Source: Algicola sp.
Lineage (GTDB): Bacteria > Bacteroidota > Bacteroidia > Flavobacteriales > Flavobacteriaceae
Direction of reading: 5' to 3'
DNA length: 40,162 bases
Assembly (NCBI GenBank): GCA_018222915.1
Contig: JAAEZI010000011.1
Coordinates: 1 to 40,162 of the forward strand
Position 1 is the first letter of the stretch; each line of letters opens with the position of its first letter. The translations under genes were made by a program, and so were the position numbers. The notes beneath the pieces were generated by a model. It worked only from the letters and a program-made list of their open reading frames with translations. It was not told the origin of the DNA and did no database searches. This document shows positions 16,291 to 25,993 of this stretch, one piece after another.

Positions 16291-19122
16291 ATGCCTTTTA
16301 AGACACGCTTTCATATGCCGAAAAAATCGAATTCAGTAATTCTAATACTGTTGCTGTTGTCCTTTATGAATTTAAAGGCGCAAGAGATATCACCCATTCA
16401 AGTATTTACTGCTGAAATGTATCATGCTGAAAATCAAAATTGGGCGATTTCTCAGGCTGATGATAAACATATTTATGTTGCAAACAACAAAGGCTTGTTA
16501 GAGTTTAATGGTGCCAATTGGAAGCTTTATGAGACGCCTAATCAAACCATTCTCAGATCCGTGAAAGCAGATGGCCAAAGAATTTACACGGGCTGCTATA
16601 TGGAGTTTGGATTTTGGGAGGATAATGGCCTGCATGAATTGGTTTACACGTCGCTATCAAAAGATTTGAAGGAGCAGATGCTGGAGGATGAGCAAATTTG
16701 GAATATCATAAGTATGGATGGATTTGTATTGTTTCAGTCTTTAAATAGAATCTACAGTTATGATACCTCAGAGAAATCCTTCTTTATAATTGATTCTAAT
16801 ACCACCTTGACCAAAATGGTTCAAGTAAAAAATGCCATTTATTTTCAGAAAATTGGTGAGGGCTTGTTTAAAATTGAAAATGGCGAAGATAAATTGGTCA
16901 CGAACGATAAGAATATCCAATACAATACGATGGTCGATGTCTTTGATGTTGATGACCAATTAATTGTGCTTACGAATCAAAAGGGATTTTTTCAAGTCGA
17001 AAATGGAAAAATGAGCCAATGGGATTTCCCTGCGAATGAAGCCATTTCTAAATTCACTATTTATAGTAGTTTGAGATTAAAGGATGGTAGTTTTGCATTA
17101 GGAACGATTTCTAATGGTATCGTCCATTTAACAGAAGACGGACAAATCGATTATATTTTAGATCAGGATAAAGGCTTGAGTAATAATACCATTCTTTCTG
17201 TTTTTGAAGATGAAGATCAAAATATATGGTTGGGACTAGACAAAGGTATTAATTGTGTTAATCGCTCGTCACCTTTTAAAATTTATGATGACAAAAAAGG
17301 GCATCTTGGAGCGGTGTATGCCTCTATTGTGCATAATGGAAATTTATATTTAGGAACGAATCAAGGATTATTTGTTCGGTCTGAAGATACTAATGAACCT
17401 TTTAAATTCATCGAAGGCACGAAAGGCCAAGTCTGGTGTTTACGTGCGTATGACAATACTTTGTTTTGTGGTCATAATTTAGGCACCTTTATTATTGATA
17501 GTTCTGGCGCAAGAATCATTTCTGATGTGCAAGGGACTTGGGATATCAAACCAATCCCGAACAAACCAGATCTTTTACTACAAGGAAATTATAATGGCTT
17601 GCACATTTTAGAAAAAACGGACACCGATTGGAAAATCCGCAATAAAATTAACGGTTATAATATGTCCTCTAAATATTTCGAACTTGTTAATGCGCAGCAA
17701 ATTCTTGTGAGTCATGAGTATAAAGGGGTTTTTAAGTTAGAGGTAGATGATAATTTTGAACGTAAGTTAAAATTATCAAGAGAGACATCGGTGGCGAAAG
17801 GCGCTCACTCAAGTTTAGTCACCTATGATTCCGACGTATTATATGCCTATGATGCGGGCGTTTTTAAATATGACAAACAACGTAAAATTTTTGTTAAAGA
17901 CAGTGTGTTGAGTGCTATGTATAAGCCACAAACATATGTGTCTGGAAAAATGGTGGTCACAGGAAACAAGCTTTGGAGTTTTTCGAAACGCAATATCAAT
18001 TATGTATCACCCGGATTACTCACAAATATGCCACAAATAAATAGAGTGCCGCTATCAAGTGGCTTAAGGCAAACTATTACCGGATATGAAAATATCATAT
18101 TAGTGGATAAACAAAACTATCTCCTAGGGACGTCTTTAGGATATATAATGATAGACTTAGAAAAAATGCGAGAAACCACTTACGAAATAGGAATCAATGC
18201 TATTTATAATTATGCACTTAATTCGGAGAAACAGTTGTTAGAACCTTCAATGAGTACGACTTTCCATAATAGAAAAAACAACTTTGAGTTCGCTTATAGC
18301 ATTCCTGAATTTGACAAATATTTAGAGGCAGAATATCAATATAAATTAGAAGGGAATTACAGTAAATGGAGTGAGTGGTCCAAAAATTCTAGTGAGCTTT
18401 TTAAAAACCTTCCTTTTGGTGATTATAAGTTGCATGTGCGCGGTAGAGTTGGTAATCAAGTCACAAAGAATGTTGCAACGTATAGTTTTGAGATTGACAA
18501 GCCATGGTATTTAAACAATTGGATGATTGCCGTGTACATGCTGTCTGTTATTCTATTTTCCATAATGATGCATACTATTTATAAGCGAAAATATAAGAAA
18601 CAAGAGGAAAAATTATTGATTGAGGCCGAACGAGAATTAGAGTTGAAGCAGTTAGAAAATGAACAAGAACTCATGACGGTTAGAAATGAACAGTTAAAAC
18701 AAGATATCGAGAATAAAAATCGGGAGTTAGCAATTTCTACTATGAGTTTGATAAAGAAAAATGAATTTCTTAATAATATTAAGGATGAACTCAAGAAGAA
18801 TATTGATCACTCTAAAGGGTTGAATTCAGTGATCAAGATTATTGATAAAAATTTGAATAATACCGATGATTGGAAATTTTTTGAAGAAGCGTTTAATAAT
18901 GCCGACAAAGATTTTCTAAAGAAAGTAAAAACGAAACACCCTTCCTTGACACCAAACGACTTAAAATTGTGCGCTTATTTAAGACTTAATTTATCTTCAA
19001 AGGAAATAGCTCCTTTATTAAATATTTCACCTAAAAGTGTCGAAGTGAAGCGATACCGATTACGTAAAAAGATGGATTTACCACATGAGGCTAGCTTAAC
19101 AAATTACATTTTGGAAATATAG
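16291..19122 (+). CDS. Transmembrane beta-propeller/Y_Y_Y sensor with cytoplasmic LuxR-type HTH (SusCD-locus regulator)
   Basis: A 943-residue protein with a signal peptide (ending LKAQ). Residues ~30-640 hold two-component-propeller repeats (DDKHIYVANNKGLLEFNGAN, EDEDQNIWLGLDKGINCVN), ~660-735 a triple-tyrosine Y_Y_Y domain (LEAEYQYKLEGNYSKWSEWS), and ~742-765 a membrane helix. A Glu/Lys coiled coil follows at ~768-830, and the end is a LuxR/GerE helix-turn-helix (NLSSKEIAPLLNISPKSVEV). The periplasmic part is that of hybrid two-component sensors of Bacteroidota glycan loci, but kinase and receiver domains are absent, so binding must be passed directly to DNA. It sits just upstream of susC, its likely target. 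A second possible start is the ATG at 16315. Confidence 0.9.
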   Translation: MPFKTRFHMPKKSNSVILILLLLSFMNLKAQEISPIQVFTAEMYHAENQNWAISQADDKHIYVANNKGLLEFNGANWKLYETPNQTILRSVKADGQRIYTGCYMEFGFWEDNGLHELVYTSLSKDLKEQMLEDEQIWNIISMDGFVLFQSLNRIYSYDTSEKSFFIIDSNTTLTKMVQVKNAIYFQKIGEGLFKIENGEDKLVTNDKNIQYNTMVDVFDVDDQLIVLTNQKGFFQVENGKMSQWDFPANEAISKFTIYSSLRLKDGSFALGTISNGIVHLTEDGQIDYILDQDKGLSNNTILSVFEDEDQNIWLGLDKGINCVNRSSPFKIYDDKKGHLGAVYASIVHNGNLYLGTNQGLFVRSEDTNEPFKFIEGTKGQVWCLRAYDNTLFCGHNLGTFIIDSSGARIISDVQGTWDIKPIPNKPDLLLQGNYNGLHILEKTDTDWKIRNKINGYNMSSKYFELVNAQQILVSHEYKGVFKLEVDDNFERKLKLSRETSVAKGAHSSLVTYDSDVLYAYDAGVFKYDKQRKIFVKDSVLSAMYKPQTYVSGKMVVTGNKLWSFSKRNINYVSPGLLTNMPQINRVPLSSGLRQTITGYENIILVDKQNYLLGTSLGYIMIDLEKMRETTYEIGINAIYNYALNSEKQLLEPSMSTTFHNRKNNFEFAYSIPEFDKYLEAEYQYKLEGNYSKWSEWSKNSSELFKNLPFGDYKLHVRGRVGNQVTKNVATYSFEIDKPWYLNNWMIAVYMLSVILFSIMMHTIYKRKYKKQEEKLLIEAERELELKQLENEQELMTVRNEQLKQDIENKNRELAISTMSLIKKNEFLNNIKDELKKNIDHSKGLNSVIKIIDKNLNNTDDWKFFEEAFNNADKDFLKKVKTKHPSLTPNDLKLCAYLRLNLSSKEIAPLLNISPKSVEVKRYRLRKKMDLPHEASLTNYILEI

Positions 19123-19148
19123 CAACTATACAAAGGTTAATATCACCT

Positions 19149-19195
19149 CTACATTACCACTACATTTGTAGATTTAAGGCTTCTACAACGTTGTA
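19149..19195. promoter_or_regulatory. CTACA/TGTAG half-site cluster upstream of susC
   Basis: CTACA at 19149, the interrupted palindrome CTACATTTGTAG at 19160-19171, and the perfect palindrome TACAACGTTGTA at 19184-19195. The CTACA copies start 11 and 23 bp apart, so they lie on one face of the helix. A binding site for the neighbouring LuxR-HTH regulator is the simplest reading. Confidence 0.45.
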
Positions 19196-19214
19196 AATTT
19201 GACAAAGCAGAACT

Positions 19215-19259
19215 GTTAAATCGCTGTTAAATGCTTTGTTAAATGAGGATTTGTTAAAA
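19215..19259 (+). repeat. Phased GTTAAAT direct-repeat array upstream of susC
   Basis: GTTAAAT occurs at 19215, 19226 and 19238, and GTTAAAA at 19253, with start-to-start steps of 11, 12 and 15 bp. It lies about 100-140 bp before the susC start and just downstream of the CTACA/TGTAG cluster. It may be an operator array or an upstream AT element. Confidence 0.5.
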
Positions 19260-19357
19260 ATCTACCTATTTTTTTATCATGTATGTTTTTTGTATTGGTG
19301 AATTTTGATGAATTCTTAATTACATGTCATAAGTTTACATTATAACAATCAAACAAT

Positions 19358-22300
19358 ATGACAACAAAAATTTTTACCTTGTTCTTTATGATTTTTACTT
19401 CGGTGGCTTTAGCCCAAGAAGTAGATGTCACAGGAACAGTTACAGATCAGGCATCTGGACTGCCATTACCAGGTGTAAACGTATTAGTAAAAAATACAAC
19501 GAAAGGTGTTTCGACCGATTTTGACGGTATTTTTGAATTAAAAAATGTTGAGGTCAACTCAATTCTTGTCTTTACCTACTTAGGTTATAAAACTCAAGAG
19601 GTAATTGTCAAAAATGGAGATGCTTTGACGATTCAACTCACTGAAGATACCGAAGCTTTAGACGAAGTCGTCGTTATTGGATACGGTACTCAGAAAAAGC
19701 GAGATGTTACGGGAGCAGTGTCCTTGGTAAGTTCTCAAACCTTAGATGAAATTAAGCCGGTAAAAGTAGAGCAAGCATTACAAGGAACTGTTTCCGGAGT
19801 TAATGTGACTACGCAATCTGGAGCTCCTGGTGCTGGTTTAGATATTAGGATTCGAGGTATCTCCACAAATGGCGCAAATGGTCCGTTGGTAATTATTGAT
19901 GGATATCAAGGAGATTTAAGTGTCTTGAATCCAAATGATATTGAGACTATTACGGTATTAAAAGATGCACAAGCAGCTATTTATGGAACAGTTGGAGCCA
20001 ATGGTGTTGTTCTGATAACAACAAAAACTGGTAAGAAAAACTCAAGAACCAAGGTGTCATATAATGCCTATACTGGTTTTCAAGAATCTTCAAGAAAATT
20101 ACCTTTGCTAAACGCCACCGAATATGCGCTACTTTTAAATGAAAGTTATGCCGCAGGAGGACAGCCAATACCTTTCCCGAATGTTTCAGGATTAGGAGTT
20201 GGTACCGATTGGCAAGACGAAGTATTTAATGAAAGCGTGCCATTGATTAGTCATGATTTTAACGTCTCAGGTGGTTCAGAAAAAATTGTGTATAGTTTGA
20301 GTGGATCTCACTTGTACCAAGAAGGAATTATCGCTCCTAAAAAATCAGATTTTAGAAGGAATACAGCACGACTGTCTATTGGAGCGGACATTTCAGATAA
20401 AATTCGCGTAAAAGCCAATGCAATATATACCTATATTGATCGTGATGCTATTAATGATTTCGGACTGGGATCGGTGCTTTTCAATGGTTTAAATTTACCA
20501 GCAACAATTCCTGCTTATAATGAAGCTGGACAACCAACATTGATTCCAAATTCACCAGGCTTAGGTATTGAAATTATTAATCCGATAGCACAAATTCAAA
20601 ATACTTATAACGATTACGACTTAAGAAAATTAAATGGTACAGTCGCATTAGAGTTGGATTTACTTAAGAATGTTATGTTAACGACCCGAATAGGTTTTAA
20701 TACTTCTAATAGCGAAGGAAAAACCTTTGCCAAGCAAGTGGATTATGGCGGAAAAGTTTTTGACGTACCAAGAAGTAGTGTGTCTCAAAACTCTATTAAT
20801 GATAATGATTATACATTAGATGTTTTTGCAACATATGACAACTTATTTAACGAGCTGCATAATGTTAAAATAACGGCAGGTACTACAGTTTATAAGCAAT
20901 TTGGAAATGGACTATTCGCAACGGGATACGATGTTCCCAATAACTCTTGGGATTTTGCTGATATCGCATTAGCATTAGGTACAAGTGAAGGACGCGATGT
21001 CGGTTCTTACGCTTATGACGAAAGACGATTATCATTTTTTGCAAGAGCCGAATATGACTTTGATGGTAAGTACTTATTGTCTGCCATGATAAGACGTGAT
21101 TTGTCAACAAGATTTGGTCCCGAGAATAGAGTGGCATATTTTCCTTCTGTGACAGCAGGATGGATTATTTCCGACGATTTCAACTTAGAGGACTCTATAC
21201 TTAATTTCGTGAAACTACGTGCTAGTTATGGTGTTTTAGGAAATGATCAAATTGGAAACAACGGTTATGTTAGTTTGTTAGATGGAGAAGCAACCTATGT
21301 GTTTGATGATGCTTTAGTGCAAGGCCAAGCCATTGGTGTATTACCTAATTCAGATTTGCAATGGGAGGAAGCTAAGAAGTTTGATGTTGGTTTAGATATG
21401 AGAATCTTTGGAAATAAATTAGACATTACCGCAGATTATTTTATTAACACTAGAGACAATCTTTTAATAACCAATATACCTGTCTCAGGTATTACAGGAG
21501 TCAGTGCTCCAGGAAGTGGTTCACCAACTGTTAATGCTGGTAAGGTTGAAAACAGAGGTTTTGAATTAGCCATAGGTTATAAGGATAATTTGTCAGACGA
21601 CTTTAGCTTCGGTATTAATTACAATTTGACAACATTGAAAAATGAAGTTCTAGAAGTGAATAACAGTACAGGCTTTCTTGAAGGTGGAAGTTTTGGTGTC
21701 GGTCAGCTAGCACCATCTCGTATGGAAGTAGGTCAGCCAATCGGTTATTTTTATGGATTACAAACAGATGGGATATTTCAAAATCAAGCAGAAGTGGATG
21801 CACATCCAGCGCAAAATGATTTAGGGGCATCTGCTGCACCAGGAGACATTCGATTTGTGGATGTTAACGGTGACGGGAATATTGATGCTAATGACCGTAC
21901 GAATATTGGTGATCCAATTCCAGATGTGACGATGGGACTTAATTTAAATTTTAAATACAAAGGGTTTGATTTTGTTGCCTACACATTTGCATCTCTAGGA
22001 AATGATATGGTCAGAAATTATGAGCGTACGCTTACAGATGTAAACAGATTGAACTATGTCTTAGGACGCTGGACAGGAGAGGGTACTAGTAATACAGTTC
22101 CAAGAGTCACAACAGCAGCCACAACAAATAATGTGTTTTCTGATTATTTTGTGGAAGATGCTTCTTATGTAAGAATTCAAAATGTACAATTAGGATATAC
22201 ATTGCCTTTAACGCTCACTGAAAAATTTGAACTTTCAAAAGTGCGAATTTATGCAGGTGTCAACAACTTATACACATTTACAAAATATAGAGGATACGAC

Positions 22301-22399
22301 CCAGGAGCTTCAAGTGGTGCTCCAATTGGTGGAGGAATTGATTTCGGTTTCTATCCAGTGCCAAGAACCTATTTAGTAGGCGTAAATCTTAACTTTTAA
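19358..22399 (+). CDS. susC: SusC/RagA-family TonB-linked outer membrane transporter
   Basis: A 1013-residue protein with a signal peptide (VALAQ), then a carboxypeptidase-D regulatory-like domain (~22-100, VTGTVTDQASGLPLPGVNVL). The SusC-type segment LDEVVVIGYGTQKKRDVTGA comes next, followed by a plug (~120-230, with GAPGAGLDIRIRGIS and NPNDIETITVLKDAQAAIYG) and a 22-strand barrel ending in Phe (GVNLNF). Length and order match SusC proteins, which import oligosaccharides under a SusD lid. The downstream GH16/GH3 genes point to beta-1,3-glucan oligosaccharides such as laminarin products. susD starts 3 bp later. The long leader with two repeat clusters suggests control by the neighbouring sensor-regulator. 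Confidence 0.95.
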   Translation: MTTKIFTLFFMIFTSVALAQEVDVTGTVTDQASGLPLPGVNVLVKNTTKGVSTDFDGIFELKNVEVNSILVFTYLGYKTQEVIVKNGDALTIQLTEDTEALDEVVVIGYGTQKKRDVTGAVSLVSSQTLDEIKPVKVEQALQGTVSGVNVTTQSGAPGAGLDIRIRGISTNGANGPLVIIDGYQGDLSVLNPNDIETITVLKDAQAAIYGTVGANGVVLITTKTGKKNSRTKVSYNAYTGFQESSRKLPLLNATEYALLLNESYAAGGQPIPFPNVSGLGVGTDWQDEVFNESVPLISHDFNVSGGSEKIVYSLSGSHLYQEGIIAPKKSDFRRNTARLSIGADISDKIRVKANAIYTYIDRDAINDFGLGSVLFNGLNLPATIPAYNEAGQPTLIPNSPGLGIEIINPIAQIQNTYNDYDLRKLNGTVALELDLLKNVMLTTRIGFNTSNSEGKTFAKQVDYGGKVFDVPRSSVSQNSINDNDYTLDVFATYDNLFNELHNVKITAGTTVYKQFGNGLFATGYDVPNNSWDFADIALALGTSEGRDVGSYAYDERRLSFFARAEYDFDGKYLLSAMIRRDLSTRFGPENRVAYFPSVTAGWIISDDFNLEDSILNFVKLRASYGVLGNDQIGNNGYVSLLDGEATYVFDDALVQGQAIGVLPNSDLQWEEAKKFDVGLDMRIFGNKLDITADYFINTRDNLLITNIPVSGITGVSAPGSGSPTVNAGKVENRGFELAIGYKDNLSDDFSFGINYNLTTLKNEVLEVNNSTGFLEGGSFGVGQLAPSRMEVGQPIGYFYGLQTDGIFQNQAEVDAHPAQNDLGASAAPGDIRFVDVNGDGNIDANDRTNIGDPIPDVTMGLNLNFKYKGFDFVAYTFASLGNDMVRNYERTLTDVNRLNYVLGRWTGEGTSNTVPRVTTAATTNNVFSDYFVEDASYVRIQNVQLGYTLPLTLTEKFELSKVRIYAGVNNLYTFTKYRGYDPGASSGAPIGGGIDFGFYPVPRTYLVGVNLNF

Positions 22400-22402
22400 T
22401 CA

Positions 22403-23872
22403 ATGATGAAGATGAAAAATAATTTTATAAAAATAGTAACGGTTTTTACGGTAGTTTTCGGTTTGTCTGGTTGTACAGACGATTTTATAGACCGACCTAT
22501 TCCGTATTCGATAGATTCTGAAAATTACTTCAATTCTGAAGACGATTATTACAATGCCTTGATCGGTGCTTACGATTTATTACAAGCTACGTATGCTAAT
22601 GCCATTTTAGGAGAAATTGCATCTAACAATACATTGTGTGGTGGTGAAAGTGCTACCGATGTGATTGGTTGGCAACAAATTGACGATATGATTCATACAT
22701 CTGTGAACAGTAACCTCAAGGATATCTGGAATTGGATGTTTGCTGGTGTTAATAGAGCGAATTATATTTTGGAGTTTCAAGATAAAACGGATTTTGAAGG
22801 TAAAGAAATTATTATTGCCGAAGCACGTTTTTTAAGAGCTTATTATTATTTCGAATTAGTAAAATGGTTTGGTCCAGTACCATTAAAGGAAACAAGGTTT
22901 TCATTAGGTGATGAAACGACAATACCAAGAAGTCCTGTTGAAGACGTGTATGCTTTGATAGAAGCTGATTTGATATTCGCAGCGAATACACTAGATTATA
23001 CAGCTCCTCAAACGGGTAGAGCTACTAAAGGGTCTGCGGAAGCGCTTTTAGGTAAAGCCTACCTTTATCAAGATAAATTTTCTGATGCAGCCATTGTATT
23101 GGAAAACCTAATAATGAATGGTCCATACGATTTGGTTCAAAACTATGATACCATCTTTGAAGATCAAGGCGAAAATAATATTGAGTCCGTTTTTGAAGTT
23201 CAATATACGGATGTGGAAGGTGCTGGCTTTGGATGTTTGCAATGTAGTGAAGGGAATGTGGCTGTGGGATTCAGCGGTATTAGAAATTACTCTGGCCCTA
23301 CATTTACCTCAGGATTTAGTTTTAATGTCCCAACACAAGAAACTTACGAGGCCTTCGAAGCTAACGATGTGAGACAAGATGTTGCCATTTTGGATATTGA
23401 GGCATGGGCAGCTGCAACGGGTGCATCTTACGGTACTGGTTATGAGCATACAGGATATTTCAATAGAAAGTACTTACCTAGATTACGGAGTTCAGAAGCT
23501 GCAGGTGATTTGAACTTAACAAATCCTAATAACTATCGAGCAATTCGCTTTGCCGATGTTTTATTAATGGCAGCTGAAGCTTTCAATCGTGGCGGTATTG
23601 ATGATGACAAAGCAAGATTGTATTTAAATAGAGTAAGAACGAGAGCAACTTTACCAGATGTAACATCTTCAGGAAATGCTTTGACAGATGCTATCTATCA
23701 AGAGCGACGTGTAGAATTGGTAGGGGAAGGACATCACTTCTTTGATTTGGTAAGAACCGGTAGAGGTAATCAAATTGATGGCTTCACGTCAAACAAAAAT
23801 GAATTGTTTCCTGTGCCTTTTGAAGAAATTCAATTCTCAAATGGCAATTGGCAACAAAACCCAGGATATTAA
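22403..23872 (+). CDS. susD: SusD/RagB-family glycan-binding outer membrane lipoprotein
   Basis: A 489-residue lipoprotein (lipobox LSGC) directly behind susC. It has the SusD layout: an N-terminal segment with YSIDSENYFNSEDDYYNAL, TPR-like helices (AEARFLRAYYYFELVKWFGP, ATKGSAEALLGKAYLYQDKF) and the conserved C-terminus (FADVLLMAAEAFNRGG, LNRVRTRA, ERRVELVGEGHHFFDLVRTG). It caps the SusC barrel on the cell surface and binds incoming oligosaccharide. The extra acidic residues after the lipid Cys (TDD) fit surface export. Specificity is inferred from the neighbouring enzymes only. Confidence 0.95.
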   Translation: MMKMKNNFIKIVTVFTVVFGLSGCTDDFIDRPIPYSIDSENYFNSEDDYYNALIGAYDLLQATYANAILGEIASNNTLCGGESATDVIGWQQIDDMIHTSVNSNLKDIWNWMFAGVNRANYILEFQDKTDFEGKEIIIAEARFLRAYYYFELVKWFGPVPLKETRFSLGDETTIPRSPVEDVYALIEADLIFAANTLDYTAPQTGRATKGSAEALLGKAYLYQDKFSDAAIVLENLIMNGPYDLVQNYDTIFEDQGENNIESVFEVQYTDVEGAGFGCLQCSEGNVAVGFSGIRNYSGPTFTSGFSFNVPTQETYEAFEANDVRQDVAILDIEAWAAATGASYGTGYEHTGYFNRKYLPRLRSSEAAGDLNLTNPNNYRAIRFADVLLMAAEAFNRGGIDDDKARLYLNRVRTRATLPDVTSSGNALTDAIYQERRVELVGEGHHFFDLVRTGRGNQIDGFTSNKNELFPVPFEEIQFSNGNWQQNPGY

Positions 23873-23891
23873 AAAATAAAAATTGATAAAT

Positions 23892-25979
23892 ATGAAAATT
23901 ATTAAGTATGTTTTTGGACTTTGTCTCGTTGCATTGGTAGCCTATACCTGTGCTGAAGATGACGACAACACAGATTATGTTAATGGCATTGCCGCTCCTA
24001 CGAATGTTTCAGCTAATGTGGTTGTAACTCAGGACAACACAGGTTTAGTGACCATCACACCATTAGGGGAAGGTGTCACTAGTTTTAATGTGTCGTTTGG
24101 TGATGGCTCAGATGCTTCCGAAGCTATTCAACCCGGAAGTAGTGTCAATCATACCTACGAAGAAGGTACCTACGAAGCAACGATTACCGCTAACGGTTTA
24201 AATGGATTGTCAACCACTGTGGTTCAACCAATCGTTGTGTCTTTCCAGGCACCTCAAAATTTAATGGTAAGCATTGAAAATGATACCGCTGTTTCAAGAC
24301 AAGTGAATGTTATGGCTTCAGCAGATTTTGCGCTGTCCTATGAGGTTGATTTTGGTGAAGCAGGATCAACACCGATTATGGCGAATATAGATGAGCTAGT
24401 TTCGTATACCTATGAAACGGCTGGGACTTATACTATAACCGTGACCGCTTTTAGTGCAGCTGTTGAGACAGCAACATACACCGAAGAGTTTTTGGTAACA
24501 GAAATATTACAACCTTTAGCAGCGGCGCCAATGCCTCCTAACAGAGCTGATTCTGACGTGATCTCTATGTTTAGTAATGCTTATGCATTAGATGTAAATG
24601 TGAGTTCTTGGAGATCAGATTGGAGTACTAGTGTACTTACAGATCTTCAAATTGAAGGGAATGATACCAAATTTTATGCAGATGCCGATTTCGTTGGTGT
24701 TGAATTTTATGGTGACGACGCAGTGGATGCAAGTCAGATGGACGCATTTCACCTAGATTTTTGGAGTGTTAATGCAACGACGTTTAGAATTAAACTGGTA
24801 GACTTAGGAGGTACAGCAACGGAAGCTGAAATCGTATTCGAAGGGCTTCCTCAGAACGAATGGGTGTCTATCGATATTCCAATGAGCGATTTTACAGATG
24901 CTGGGATGACGTCTATTAATTCGATTCAGCAATTAATTTTCTCAGGAATTCCTGTAGGAACCTTTGATTTCTTTATTGATAATGTCTATTTCTATAAAGC
25001 GCCTAGTAATGTTCCTGACGGATTAGAAGGAACTTGGAGAATGGCTGAAGAAGCAGGATCTTTAGGAGTTGGTCCAGCACTAGGAGATACAAGCTGGTAT
25101 GCCTGTGACGCTGCATGTGTCGTAGATAGAGCTTGTTATTTTGACGATACGTATGTCTTTGGATCTGATGGCTCTTATACAGTTAATCTTGGAGCTGAAA
25201 CTTGGATTGAAGGATGGCAAGGAGGAGGTGATGCCTGTGGTACACCTGTTGCTCCTTATGATGGTACAGGTTCCTATACCTATGCCTATGATGATGTTGC
25301 TGGCACTGTGACAGTTAATGGTACAGGTGCTTATATTGGTTTGCCAAAGGCTAACAATCAAGGGGAATTACCTAATGTAGCAGTACCAACCTCCATTACT
25401 TATAATGTGACACTTACGGGACCTAACTCCATGGATGTGTATATCGAATCTGGAGCAGGTGTATTCTGGCAATATAAATTAGTTAGAGATGCTGTAGACT
25501 CTAGTCCATTAGAAGGAACATGGGTGATGTCTTCTGAAGCTGGCTCACTAGGAGTTGGTCCAGCACTAGGAGATACAAGCTGGTATGCTTGTGATGCTGC
25601 ATGTGTGGTAGATAGAGCTTGTTATTTTGACGATACATATGTCTTTGGATCTGATGGGTCTTTTACAGTTAATCTTGGAGCTGAAACTTGGATTGAAGGA
25701 TGGCAAGGAGGAGGTGATGCCTGTGGTACACCTGTAGCTCCTTACGATGGTACGGGTTCCTATACCTATGCGTATGATGATGTTGCAGGAACAGTGACAG
25801 TCAATGGTACAGGTGCTTATATAGGTTTACCAAAAGCTAACAATCAAGGGGAGTTACCGAATGTAGCGGTACCAACCTCAATTACTTATAATGTGACACT
25901 TACAGGACCTAACTCCATGGATGTTTATATCGAATCTGGAGCTGGTGTATTCTGGCAATATAAATTGGTTAAACAATAG
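23892..25979 (+). CDS. SusE-position surface glycan-binding lipoprotein with PKD modules and a duplicated C-terminal domain
   Basis: The ATG at 23892 gives a lipoprotein signal with lipobox AYTC; a TTG at 23883 is unlikely. The acidic AEDDD after the Cys resembles the Bacteroidota surface-export signal. Of 695 residues, ~30-115 and ~118-205 are PKD-like, ~215-372 is a jelly-roll-like domain (FHLDFWSVNATTFRIKLVDL), and 378-539 and 540-695 are two nearly identical copies of a ~160-residue domain with conserved Cys (YACDAACVVDRACYFDD). The middle domain recurs in the secreted protein at 31769, and the repeated domain recurs, diverged, in the GH16 at 25994. Position after susD argues for capture of polymer at the surface; binding itself is inferred. 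Confidence 0.82.
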   Translation: MKIIKYVFGLCLVALVAYTCAEDDDNTDYVNGIAAPTNVSANVVVTQDNTGLVTITPLGEGVTSFNVSFGDGSDASEAIQPGSSVNHTYEEGTYEATITANGLNGLSTTVVQPIVVSFQAPQNLMVSIENDTAVSRQVNVMASADFALSYEVDFGEAGSTPIMANIDELVSYTYETAGTYTITVTAFSAAVETATYTEEFLVTEILQPLAAAPMPPNRADSDVISMFSNAYALDVNVSSWRSDWSTSVLTDLQIEGNDTKFYADADFVGVEFYGDDAVDASQMDAFHLDFWSVNATTFRIKLVDLGGTATEAEIVFEGLPQNEWVSIDIPMSDFTDAGMTSINSIQQLIFSGIPVGTFDFFIDNVYFYKAPSNVPDGLEGTWRMAEEAGSLGVGPALGDTSWYACDAACVVDRACYFDDTYVFGSDGSYTVNLGAETWIEGWQGGGDACGTPVAPYDGTGSYTYAYDDVAGTVTVNGTGAYIGLPKANNQGELPNVAVPTSITYNVTLTGPNSMDVYIESGAGVFWQYKLVRDAVDSSPLEGTWVMSSEAGSLGVGPALGDTSWYACDAACVVDRACYFDDTYVFGSDGSFTVNLGAETWIEGWQGGGDACGTPVAPYDGTGSYTYAYDDVAGTVTVNGTGAYIGLPKANNQGELPNVAVPTSITYNVTLTGPNSMDVYIESGAGVFWQYKLVKQ
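25023..25976 (+). repeat. Tandem in-frame duplication, period 486 bp
   Basis: Copy 1 is 25023-25508 and copy 2 is 25509-25976 (162 codons per period, the second ending at the stop). Long stretches match exactly at an offset of 486, and most differences are third-position changes such as ggc/ggg and gta/gtt, so the protein copies are almost identical. This is a fairly recent duplication kept under protein-level selection or gene conversion. Confidence 0.9.
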
Positions 25980-25993
25980 AGAAAAAAAATCAT

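Noticed and set aside
23118..23372. Open frame inside susD on the same strand
   Set aside because: It is a shifted frame of a clear SusD coding sequence with no family resemblance.
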